From positions 24,719 to 34,426 of the forward strand of contig NZ_ML142864.1 in assembly GCF_004138495.1 (NCBI RefSeq): DNA of 9,708 nucleotides, read 5' to 3'. Below, in pieces: positions 1 to 7,587 of this stretch (the stretch's first letter is position 1; each line of letters begins with the position of its first letter). Position numbers and translations under genes: made by a program. The notes below the pieces were generated by a model. That model was not told the origin of the DNA, did not search any database, and worked only from the letters and a program-made list of their open reading frames with translations. The stretch comes from Phytoactinopolyspora endophytica. GTDB lineage: Bacteria > Actinomycetota > Actinomycetes > Jiangellales > Jiangellaceae.

Positions 1-112
1 GGCGCGTTCGCAACGCCCGGCCGCGCGCGATGTCGTCGTCGACGGGGGCATGGCCGTCCGGTTCATCGGTCAGTGCGTCCTCGAACAGGGCGCGAAGGTT
101 TCTGTCGTTCAC
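1..112 (-). CDS. Partial gene downstream of the ECF sigma factor, probable anti-sigma/membrane partner (N-terminus only)
   Basis: Only the first 37 codons are visible; the gene runs off the left edge. It starts with GTG at 112-110, sharing GTGA with the sigma factor stop codon (111-109), a classic translational-coupling overlap. The visible protein begins MNDRNLRALFEDALTDEPDG and continues to the edge without a stop. In actinobacteria, SigE-family sigma genes are commonly followed by a gene with a short soluble N-terminus of this style (M-N-D-x-x-L-R-x-L-x-x-x-A), then a transmembrane helix and an extracytoplasmic domain. The partner role rests on that pattern and on the overlap; no domain can be verified from this fragment. 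That a gene starts here is fairly sure, its function much less so. Confidence 0.6.
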   Translation of the reverse strand, partial: MNDRNLRALFEDALTDEPDGHAPVDDDIARGRALRTR

Positions 113-693
113 AGTTGCTCCTTCATCTCGGCGAGCGACGTGGTGCCAAGGAGGTCACGTAGGCGGACCAGCCCGCGAGACGTCTGGCTTTTGACAGTGC
201 CGGCGCTGCAGCTGAGCAGGTCGGCGACTTGTTCGACCGAGAGATCTTCCCAGAACCGCAGTACGAGGACGGCCCGTTGTCGTTGTGGAACTTCGACGAG
301 GACATCCAGCAGGCGGCGTCGCAGGGTGGGGTCGCCCAGTTCGGCGGGGTCCCCGGAGGTGTGCCGCTCCGGCGTCGCGCGAGACGGCCCGGCATAACTG
401 TTGACCGCAGCGCCAGCGCCCTCGTGGTTCCGTGAGACCTCTGCCGCCTGCTCACGCCGCCATGGTCGCCGGCTGTGGTCGATGTAGGCGTTGACGAGCG
501 TCTTGCGTGCGTACGCGTCGACGTCGTCACGCCGTTTCACCCGCCGCCAGGCCACGTACAGCTTGGCGAGCGTCTCCTGAACAAGGTCTTCGGCGAGGTG
601 CCAATCGCCGCACAGCAGGAATGCGGTCCGTAGCAGGGCTCGCCGTCGTGCGACGACGAACTCCCTGTACGAGGCCTCGTCGACCTTCAGCAC
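109..693 (-). CDS. SigE-family ECF RNA polymerase sigma factor
   Basis: A 194-residue sigma-70 group 4 factor, which directs core RNA polymerase to a small regulon. Region 2 spans about residues 8-78 (F-L-L-C-G-D at 25-30, A-E-D-L-V-Q-E at 34-40, then a Y-A-R-K-T-L-V-N-A-Y-I-D stretch at 61-72). Region 4 spans about 124-183, with V-P-Q-R-Q-R-A-V-L-V-L-R at 135-146 and a helix-turn-helix with G-T-V-K-S-Q at 165-170. These are hallmarks of the actinobacterial SigE family. The GTG start at 693 is set by GAGGAGG five bases upstream; the ATG at 695-693 is out of frame and meets a stop after two codons. The linker between regions 2 and 4 (about 82-120) is long and polar, making the protein longer than the roughly 170 residues usual for the family. 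It overlaps the partner gene at 112 and is probably co-transcribed with it. Target promoters and inducing signal are not visible. Confidence 0.93.
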   Translation of the reverse strand: MLKVDEASYREFVVARRRALLRTAFLLCGDWHLAEDLVQETLAKLYVAWRRVKRRDDVDAYARKTLVNAYIDHSRRPWRREQAAEVSRNHEGAGAAVNSYAGPSRATPERHTSGDPAELGDPTLRRRLLDVLVEVPQRQRAVLVLRFWEDLSVEQVADLLSCSAGTVKSQTSRGLVRLRDLLGTTSLAEMKEQL

Positions 694-698
694 ATCCG

Positions 699-705
699 CC
701 TCCTC
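699..705 (-). promoter_or_regulatory. Shine-Dalgarno site of the sigma factor gene
   Basis: GAGGAGG on the minus strand lies five bases from the GTG at 693. This decides in favour of the GTG start over the overlapping out-of-frame ATG. Confidence 0.8.
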
Positions 706-799
706 GCGTCGTTATGGGATGACGTTCTCACCCCGTCCACGGACCTGGCGGCGAAACGGGTTGCACTACCGGGTACCGGGCGACATTCGACGACGCTAG

Positions 800-841
800 C
801 GTCCTGCGGGCCGTGCGCCAGGGGCCACGATCCGCAGGACG
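800..841 (-). terminator. Hairpin after the HTTM gene, probable transcription terminator
   Basis: A perfect 10-bp inverted repeat (CGTCCTGCGG at 800-809, CCGCAGGACG at 832-841) has a 22-nt loop that contains a further short GGCC/GGCC pairing. It starts 11 bases past the stop codon of the HTTM membrane gene, as expected for the end of that minus-strand operon. No U-run follows on the minus strand, which is common for high-GC actinobacterial terminators. The remaining sequence up to the sigma factor start (about 706-799) should hold the sigma factor promoter, but I see no convincing -35/-10 pair. Confidence 0.5.
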
Positions 842-851
842 TTGCGGTGGA

Positions 852-1856
852 TCAGGCGGCGTGTTCGACCGGCTGCTGATCCGAGGTGTGCCGGAAGCGG
901 CCAGGCAGCAGCTTCTCGGTCGGGAAGAACGCCAGCCAGCAGATCACCGTCGGCAGGAAGTGGATTCCCAGGGTCAGGTAGGTCACGAGGTGGAACGTGA
1001 GGAAGAACGCGGCGCCGAAGTAGAGCCACTTCCCCTTCACGAACAGCACGATCGGGGAGAGGAACTCGGCGATCAACATCACCCATTGGCCGATCCGTAG
1101 CAGCCACGGATAGTCCAGCGACCACCGCGCGAGATCGGTCGCGCGGCGGATGAACGCCCACGACAACACCGCGCCGTTGGCCCATGCGAACGGCGCGCCG
1201 TTGCGGACCCATTTCGCCAGCGCTGAGCCGAAGTAGGTGAAGATCACCGAGACCTGGATGCACCGGAATGCCCACCCGGCCGCTGGGCTGCCGCCGTGGT
1301 CGGACAGTCTCGCCCGGCCGATGGTGGGCAGGACGAACACGGCGATGACCAGGGCGAGATGGTCGTGGTCGACCTTGCCGAACGACATGCTCAGGATCAG
1401 CCACTCGAAGTAGCACAGAGCGACGGTCCAGCCGGCCAGCCGTGGCAACCGTCCGGTGGCGGCGACGAGCGAGCCGACGACTATCAGCACCTGCAGCGTC
1501 TGCGCCAGCCCCACCGACGGTTCGGGCAGCGGCAGCGCCCGCCCTATCCACAGCGGCTCGTACAGCTCCGGCGTGTGTCCGTGCGGAATGACGTCGTTGC
1601 GCAGGTAGAAGATGTCATACAGCAGAAAGAGGTAGATCGCCGCCCGCATGATCGCCACACGTGCGAACGGCAACTCGGGCATCCACCACGCGCGGACGTG
1701 GGAACCCACGCGCCGCCATGTTCCGCTGTCCGCTGAACCGCCGGCTACCCTGGTGGCCACGCCGTGCGCGTCGGCGCCCAAGGGCTCGGACGCGGATCCG
1801 ACGGCCGGTTCGCTGCCGCTCGCGACGTCCTGCTCGGGGTCGAATCGGCGGGTCAT
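852..1856 (-). CDS. HTTM-domain polytopic membrane protein (vitamin K-dependent carboxylase/SdpB-like fold)
   Basis: The protein has 334 residues. Residues 1-55 are polar and probably disordered in the cytoplasm, followed by hydrophobic spans at about 65-85, 117-134, 142-160, 166-180, 195-212, 255-273, 278-298 and 301-311. The pattern F-G-S-A-L-A-K-W-V-R-N-G (209-220) followed by a W-A-N-G stretch fits the HTTM superfamily, which includes vitamin K-dependent gamma-carboxylase and Bacillus SdpB, and where a Lys near this position is typical. Carboxylase activity is not implied; most bacterial members are uncharacterised. I start at ATG 1856 because GGGAGG lies seven bases upstream and the ATG forms an ATGA overlap with the stop of the upstream gene; an ATG at 1871 would add five residues. 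The two genes are almost certainly one operon. The assignment to HTTM is fairly confident, the biochemical role unknown. Confidence 0.82.
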   Translation of the reverse strand: MTRRFDPEQDVASGSEPAVGSASEPLGADAHGVATRVAGGSADSGTWRRVGSHVRAWWMPELPFARVAIMRAAIYLFLLYDIFYLRNDVIPHGHTPELYEPLWIGRALPLPEPSVGLAQTLQVLIVVGSLVAATGRLPRLAGWTVALCYFEWLILSMSFGKVDHDHLALVIAVFVLPTIGRARLSDHGGSPAAGWAFRCIQVSVIFTYFGSALAKWVRNGAPFAWANGAVLSWAFIRRATDLARWSLDYPWLLRIGQWVMLIAEFLSPIVLFVKGKWLYFGAAFFLTFHLVTYLTLGIHFLPTVICWLAFFPTEKLLPGRFRHTSDQQPVEHAA

Positions 1857-2353
1857 CGAACGACCTCCCATTCGGCGAGTAGCGTCGTCTCGGGTTCGCC
1901 GACCACGTAGCCGTCCTCGAGCTGGTAGACGTCCCGCATCAGATACAGATGCGTGTATTGGTCGCGTTCCGGGTGGATGTCGCGGTAGGCGTCGGCGATG
2001 ACCTGCATGAGCGACGGGTCGTCGAGGAAGTCGCCGAGCTGGCCCTCGACTTCGGCCCGTCCGATGCCGGTGCCGGTGGCGTTCAGTGGCACCCGCACGT
2101 CCTCCTCACCGCTTTCGGTGTCGGCCAGGATGTAGGTCGAGCGCGTGGTGCCGTTGAGGTCGTGGGCGCTCGCGTACTGCGCCATCGAGCCGAACGGGAA
2201 GAAGTCGTCGGAGTCGCGCAGTGTGCCGTGGACGAGCGCGACAAGCCCGACCACCACGAGACCGAGCCGCCACGCCGTGCCCCAGCGGGACAGGCGGGTT
2301 CGAGGCCGGGCCGGCCTGAGTGCGGTAATCCTCACTCGTAAGAGGGTACGCAT
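1853..2353 (-). CDS. Small single-pass membrane protein, partner of the HTTM protein
   Basis: This 166-residue protein has a strongly basic N-terminus (eight Arg in the first 24 residues), one hydrophobic span at about 27-45, and a hydrophilic, acidic C-terminal domain of about 120 residues. The positive-inside rule places that domain outside the cell. Just after the membrane span is a D-D-F-F-P-F-G-S-M-A-Q-Y motif (49-60), then a likely beta-rich stretch and a helical segment around 103-127. I do not recognise a named family with certainty; the arrangement resembles the small proteins (SdpA or DUF5819 type) encoded next to HTTM genes. Its stop codon overlaps the start of the HTTM gene (ATGA). 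The ATG at 2353 lacks a Shine-Dalgarno site, so either the mRNA is leaderless or a slightly later start such as GTG at 2335 is used. It is divergent from groEL. Confidence 0.8.
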   Translation of the reverse strand: MRTLLRVRITALRPARPRTRLSRWGTAWRLGLVVVGLVALVHGTLRDSDDFFPFGSMAQYASAHDLNGTTRSTYILADTESGEEDVRVPLNATGTGIGRAEVEGQLGDFLDDPSLMQVIADAYRDIHPERDQYTHLYLMRDVYQLEDGYVVGEPETTLLAEWEVVR

Positions 2354-2425
2354 CTAGGGCCGGCCGGTCAGGAGGACGGGGGCGAGTTTCGCTTCCTCCG
2401 CGCCGTCCGCCCGATCAGGGACTGA

Positions 2426-4261
<1,836 letters not shown>

Positions 4262-4292
4262 GTCCTTCGTCTCGCTCAGCACCACGCACGAA

Positions 4293-4329
4293 AGACGGTG
4301 CCCCGGCCGACTTGGCCGGGGCACCGTCT
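4293..4329 (+). terminator. Strong intrinsic terminator of groEL
   Basis: A perfect 16-bp stem (AGACGGTGCCCCGGCC at 4293-4308 with its complement at 4314-4329) closes a 5-nt loop GACTT, 31 bases after the groEL stop. It is followed by a T-rich stretch ATTTCCTCCTTT on the plus strand, giving a standard Rho-independent terminator. Confidence 0.92.
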
Positions 4330-4373
4330 ATTTCCTCCTTTGTCCCGGGTTGCTTGGGTCGGAGGGGCTGGTA

Positions 4374-4540
4374 GAGGTGGGGAGGGGAGAATTCCCGGCC
4401 TCGCCCGCGGCCAGATCGTCGACCCCACCCCACGAAGTTCCTCGCTGGCGCTCGGATACTTCGCGGGGGACCCCGGGGGATCTCCTCACAGGCCGACGCC
4501 CGCGCCTACCCTGGCCGGGAAATTCTCCCCTCCCCACCTC
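4374..4540. repeat. 167-bp nested palindromic element (REP/MITE-like, unexplained)
   Basis: The ends are near-perfect inverted repeats: 4374-4400 (27 bases, starting GAGGTGGGGAGGGGAGAATT) and 4513-4540 (28 bases), which are exact complements except for one extra A in the right arm. Further pairing is nested inside: GGCC 4409-4412 with 4491-4494, AGATC 4413-4417 with GATCT 4479-4483, CCCC 4423-4426 with GGGG 4475-4478, and 4428-4438 with 4458-4468 (one mismatch), capped by TCC 4439-4441 with GGA 4454-4456. The whole element can thus fold as one long imperfect hairpin or cruciform. It lies in the 331-bp gap between the groEL terminator and the WYL gene and codes for nothing I can recognise. It could be a non-autonomous mobile repeat, a structured RNA, or a transcription barrier between convergent units. 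No second copy is present in the window. Confidence 0.7.
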
Positions 4541-4554
4541 CGTCTGGGTCACCA

Positions 4555-4589
4555 CGTGCAATCCGAGATGGAGGATCTCCACCTGCACG
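4555..4589 (-). terminator. Nested hairpin directly after the WYL regulator gene, candidate terminator
   Basis: CGTGCA (4555-4560) pairs with TGCACG (4584-4589), and inside it GAGAT (4565-4569) pairs with ATCTC (4575-4579) around a GGAGG loop, with a symmetric 4x4 internal loop between the two stems. It begins three bases beyond the TAG stop of the minus-strand WYL gene. There is no U-run, so termination by this hairpin alone is uncertain; the large palindromic element just beyond could contribute. Confidence 0.4.
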
Positions 4590-4592
4590 CGA

Positions 4593-5564
4593 CTATCTGG
4601 CGCGGTTCACGCTGTCGGCGGCCCGGAGGTAGCGTGCGGCCTGCTGGCGGAGATGGTCGGCGAACTCGGGTGGGTCGAGGACGTCGAAGTCCGCGTCGAG
4701 CATGGACAGGTACACGGCGAGCATGTCCCAGGAGTCGGAGCCGGCCTTGATCACGCAGGTCCGTTCGTCGATGGGTTCGACCGTGACGGCGGCTGGAAGG
4801 CGGCTCCTCGCGTTTTCGGCTGGGGCGTGCAGGCGAATTCGGGCCCGGTACACCCATGTTGCGGTGTCGACGCCCTGGGAGACGAAGTCGGCGACGGCGC
4901 CGTCGGGCATCTCTCGCGGGACGAAGCGCGGCCCGGTGGGTATTCGCGGTGTGATCCGGTCGACCCGGAAGGTGCGCCAATCGTCGCGCTCGACGTCCCA
5001 GGCCAGGAGATACCATCGGCGCCCACGATGGACCAAGCGGTGTGGCTCGACCTTGCGGATGGTCTCATCACCGCCGTGATTGAGGTAGCCGAACCGGAGC
5101 TGTTCGTGGTCGCGGCAGGTAGCGGCGATGGTTGTGAGCACGTCGGCGTCGACCGTGGGCCCGGCAGCCGCGGTGGCAGGGACGGTGTAGGTCTGCAGGG
5201 TGTCGACGCGGCGCCGCAGCCGGGTGGGAAGCACCTGTTGGAGCTTGGCCAGGGCTCGCACCGACGTCTCCTCGATGCCGGTGATGGAGCCGCCGGTGGC
5301 TGTGCGCAGGCCCACGGCGACGGCGACCACCTCCTCGTCGTCCAGCAGCAGCGGTGGCATCTCTGCTCCTGCACCGAGCCGGTAGCCACCGGCGACGCCG
5401 GGTGTCGCGTCGACGGGATAACCAAGGCTACGCAGCCGGTCGACGTCCCGGCGGATCGTCCGGACCGCCACGCCGAGCCGCTGGGCCAGATCTGCGCTGG
5501 CCCATTCCCGGCGGGCTTGAAGCAGAGACAGCAGGCGGAGCAGGCGTGCCGATGTGTCCAACAT
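4593..5564 (-). CDS. WYL-domain transcriptional regulator with N-terminal winged HTH (YafY/DeoR-like)
   Basis: The protein has 323 residues. Residues 1-65 form a winged helix-turn-helix: D-L-A-Q-R-L-G-V at 25-32, [10 protein letters not shown] at 35-44, and the wing [20 protein letters not shown] domain covers about 138-210 with a literal W-Y-L at 184-186 and the typical F-R-V-D-R-I at 199-204. A WCX-type C-terminal extension covers about 240-315. WYL domains are thought to sense ligands or nucleic acids and control the attached DNA-binding domain. The gene is divergent from the epoxide hydrolase gene across about 60 bp, which makes that hydrolase and its own promoter the likeliest targets (inference). 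The ATG at 5564 has no visible Shine-Dalgarno, so a leaderless transcript is possible. Length and architecture are normal for the family. Confidence 0.93.
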   Translation of the reverse strand: MLDTSARLLRLLSLLQARREWASADLAQRLGVAVRTIRRDVDRLRSLGYPVDATPGVAGGYRLGAGAEMPPLLLDDEEVVAVAVGLRTATGGSITGIEETSVRALAKLQQVLPTRLRRRVDTLQTYTVPATAAAGPTVDADVLTTIAATCRDHEQLRFGYLNHGGDETIRKVEPHRLVHRGRRWYLLAWDVERDDWRTFRVDRITPRIPTGPRFVPREMPDGAVADFVSQGVDTATWVYRARIRLHAPAENARSRLPAAVTVEPIDERTCVIKAGSDSWDMLAVYLSMLDADFDVLDPPEFADHLRQQAARYLRAADSVNRAR

Positions 5565-5627
5565 GAATCAGAGTCTGCCAGCAATTGCGGCCTAAACCTG
5601 GCCGCGATGGGTGACAACGTGAAGGGC
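5565..5627. promoter_or_regulatory. Divergent control region between the WYL regulator and the hydrolase
   Basis: Both promoters must lie within or overlap these roughly 60 bases. A perfect 8-bp palindrome GCAATTGC sits at 5581-5588, near the middle, and is a candidate operator for the WYL protein. Neither gene has a well-spaced Shine-Dalgarno sequence (AAGGG at 5622-5626 is only one base from ATG 5628), so leaderless transcripts are plausible on both sides. No clear -35/-10 pairs can be assigned. Confidence 0.4.
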
Positions 5628-6851
5628 ATGACGAACACCACTGACATCCGCCCCTTCCGCATCGAGATTCCGCAGGCCGACGTCGACGACCTGCACGACC
5701 GGCTGGCCCGCACCCGGTGGCCGGCCGAGATCGCCGGTACCGGATGGGAGCGTGGAGTCCCCGTCGGTTACCTCAAGGAGCTGGCCGAGTACTGGCGCAC
5801 CGAGTTCGACTGGCGTGCCCGGGAGGCTGAGCTCAACGAGTTCCCGCAGTTCGTGACCACGGTCGACGGTCAGGACATCCACTTTCTGCACGTTCGCTCT
5901 CCCGAACCGGACGCGCTGCCGCTGATCCTCACCCACGGCTGGCCGAGCTCCGTCGTCGAGTTCACCGAGATGATCGGGCCGCTCACCGACCCGGCTGCGT
6001 ATGGCGGAGATCCGGCCGACGCATTCCATGTGGTCATCCCGTCTCTCCCGGGCTACGGGTTCTCCACGCCGGTCCGAGAGCCGGGCTGGGGCGACCTGTT
6101 CCGGGTGGCTCAGGCGTTTGCCGAGGTCATGCGCCGTTTGGGATACGAACGCTATGCGGCCCAAGGCGGCGACGTCGGCGCCGGTGTGACAGCGTTGCTG
6201 GCGATGGTCGAGCCGGAACGGGTGGTGGCGACCCATACCAATGGACCGGTGCCGTTTCCGTTCGGGCCTCCCGCCGAGCTCGACGGGCTCTCCGACGACG
6301 AGCAGATCCGGGCCGAACGGTTCAATCAGTTCCAGAGCGACGGTCTGGGATACCTGCACCTGCAGTCCACCAGACCGCAGACGATCGCCTACGGCCTGAA
6401 CGACTCGCCGGTTCAGCAGTTGGCGTGGATCGTGGAGAAGTTCCGGGAGTGGACCGACCCGGCCGCCGAGCTGCCGGACGACGCCGTGGACCGCGACCGG
6501 CTGCTCACCAATGTCAGCATCTACTGGTTCACCGGGGCTGGAGCGACGGCGGCCCATTCGACGTACGACGGCATGCAGGCATTCCGTGAGTTCATGGAGT
6601 CAGCGGCGCAGTCCGGCGGCGAGGGCGGTGGGGCTGAGGAGGGCACGGCCGGTGGGCACGCGCAGATGCCGGAGCTTCCACCAAGCGGTATCGCCGTGTT
6701 CGCGGCGGACAACAGCATTCGGCACCTGGTCGACCCGATGAACGCGGTGGTGCACTGGTCCGAGTTCGACCGCGGCGGACACTTCGCCGGCTTCGAGACT
6801 CCCGATCTCCTGACGGGGGACATCCGGACGTTCTTCCACTCCTACCGGTGA
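5628..6851 (+). CDS. Epoxide hydrolase family alpha/beta-hydrolase with EHN N-terminal domain
   Basis: The protein has 407 residues if started at ATG 5628. The N-terminus ([20 protein letters not shown], then R-T-R-W-P) is the classic EHN domain of microsomal-type epoxide hydrolases, and the hydrolase core follows from about residue 75. Visible catalytic elements are the oxyanion-hole H-G-W-P-S-S at 103-108, the nucleophile elbow G-G-D-V-G-A with Asp182, Tyr299 in Y-W-F-T-G, and the base His385 in G-G-H-F-A near the C-terminus. The family would open an epoxide by attack of the Asp and hydrolysis of the ester; the natural substrate is unknown. The elbow usually reads G-G-D-W-G, so Val instead of Trp is unusual. 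A Gly/Glu-rich insertion sits at about 323-345. In-frame ATG 5607 or GTG 5619 are alternative starts. Likely controlled by the divergent WYL regulator. Confidence 0.9.
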   Translation: MTNTTDIRPFRIEIPQADVDDLHDRLARTRWPAEIAGTGWERGVPVGYLKELAEYWRTEFDWRAREAELNEFPQFVTTVDGQDIHFLHVRSPEPDALPLILTHGWPSSVVEFTEMIGPLTDPAAYGGDPADAFHVVIPSLPGYGFSTPVREPGWGDLFRVAQAFAEVMRRLGYERYAAQGGDVGAGVTALLAMVEPERVVATHTNGPVPFPFGPPAELDGLSDDEQIRAERFNQFQSDGLGYLHLQSTRPQTIAYGLNDSPVQQLAWIVEKFREWTDPAAELPDDAVDRDRLLTNVSIYWFTGAGATAAHSTYDGMQAFREFMESAAQSGGEGGGAEEGTAGGHAQMPELPPSGIAVFAADNSIRHLVDPMNAVVHWSEFDRGGHFAGFETPDLLTGDIRTFFHSYR

Positions 6852-6873
6852 GGCTGGAGAGTCCTCAGCGGGT
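6844..6873. terminator. Small bidirectional hairpin formed by the two convergent stop codons
   Basis: TGAGG (6849-6853, containing the hydrolase stop) is complementary to CCTCA (6863-6867, containing the Uma2-gene stop on the other strand), with a 9-nt loop and an outer ACC/GGT pairing (6844-6846 with 6871-6873) across a small internal loop. It is the only structure in the 13-bp gap between the convergent genes. The stem is short, so its role as terminator is doubtful. Confidence 0.25.
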
Positions 6874-7422
6874 GACGAGGTCGTGTGGCGTGACCGTCAC
6901 TGGGAACGGGCGCTCTAAAGTGACCTTGTCGTCGCCGGTGCCGTTCGCGACCTCGACGTATCGACCGTCGTGAAGGTCGTATGCCACGATCGACGGCGTC
7001 GCAGGATCCACGATCCAGTACGACGCCACGCCACCTTCGGCGTACTTGGCGTACTTCAAGGTGGTGTCGCGCAGTCGGCTGCTCGCCGAGAGGACCTCCA
7101 CTGCAAGCTTCAGTGGGGAGGTGATCCTCGTGTCGCCGACGTCTTCGTTGGCGACGACGAGCAGATCGGGCTCGAGCGAGTTGCGCTCGTCAGGCTGCCA
7201 GTCCAACGGTGCGAAGAAGACCTCTAGGTTTGGCGGACAAGACTCTTCAAGCACGCGTGTCAGCCGCCGCACTGCTCGTTGGTGCAGAGGAATGGGCGCC
7301 GGACTCACGATCAGCGTCCCATCGATGAGTTCGTAACGTAGACCGTCGTCGTCGGGTAGCTGGGCCAGGTCGTCGACCGTCCAGTTATCCGTTGCACGGG
7401 GCATCACCGCCATAGTTGTCAT
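6865..7422 (-). CDS. Uma2-family (DUF820) PD-(D/E)XK nuclease-like protein
   Basis: A 185-residue protein, the normal Uma2 length. Landmarks are R-Y-E-L-I-D-G-T-L-I-V-S-P at 29-41, H-Q-R-A-V at 47-51, E-P-D-L-L-V-V at 84-90 (Asp86), L-A-V-E-V-L-S at 106-112 (Glu109) and R-D-T-T-L-K-Y-A-K-Y-A with Lys123, then Y-W-I-V-D-P at 135-140. Glu31, Asp86, Glu109 and Lys123 match the restriction-endonuclease-like catalytic constellation, so the site looks intact. The biological role of Uma2 proteins is unknown; they occur in many copies in cyanobacteria and some actinobacteria. The ATG at 7422 is chosen because AGGAGGG lies four bases upstream; the frame is open 30 codons further but without a better start. 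The gene stands alone, convergent with the hydrolase, and has somewhat less biased codon use than its neighbours, which may mean more recent acquisition. Confidence 0.9.
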   Translation of the reverse strand: MTTMAVMPRATDNWTVDDLAQLPDDDGLRYELIDGTLIVSPAPIPLHQRAVRRLTRVLEESCPPNLEVFFAPLDWQPDERNSLEPDLLVVANEDVGDTRITSPLKLAVEVLSASSRLRDTTLKYAKYAEGGVASYWIVDPATPSIVAYDLHDGRYVEVANGTGDDKVTLERPFPVTVTPHDLVTR

Positions 7423-7426
7423 GCTG

Positions 7427-7433
7427 CCCTCCT
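7427..7433 (-). promoter_or_regulatory. Shine-Dalgarno site of the Uma2 gene
   Basis: AGGAGGG on the minus strand, four bases before ATG 7422, decides the start against the longer open frame that begins at 7512. Confidence 0.85.
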
Positions 7434-7587
7434 GGGCTGAGTTTTCCAAAATGATCATGCAGTATGAGGCTAGCTCTCGGAAACGACTTTCTCTCAGCGT
7501 GAACAGAGGCACATGACGGCATACACTTACGAACAGATGATATGTGTATTGGAGGATGCGTGCGCGGACGGACTGATCGGTACTTGT
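7434..7587. other. AT-richer spacer between the Uma2 and SWIM genes
   Basis: About 150 bases, clearly richer in A/T than the rest of the window around 7441-7560. The Uma2 promoter should lie here. An 8-bp palindrome ATGATCAT at 7451-7458 is a candidate operator. A small plus-strand frame starting at ATG 7513 (preceded by AGAGG) runs 61 codons into the antisense of the SWIM gene, but lacks the G/C third-position preference of real genes here and is not called. No terminator hairpin was seen after the SWIM stop. Confidence 0.5.

Noticed and set aside
796..1551. 251-codon minus-strand frame overlapping the HTTM gene
   Set aside because: It is a different frame of the same strand inside the HTTM gene, with Arg/Pro/Gly-rich composition typical of GC-rich shadow frames and no membrane segments.
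1857..1871. ATG at 1871 as start of the HTTM protein
   Set aside because: The ATG at 1856 has GGGAGG at good spacing and an ATGA overlap with the upstream gene; the longer start adds only five residues and its upstream sequence lacks a clear ribosome site.
4751..5713. 320-codon minus-strand frame covering the WYL gene
   Set aside because: It is a shifted frame of the WYL gene, rich in Ser/Pro/Arg/Cys, starting inside the hydrolase; the true WYL frame has a complete HTH-WYL architecture.
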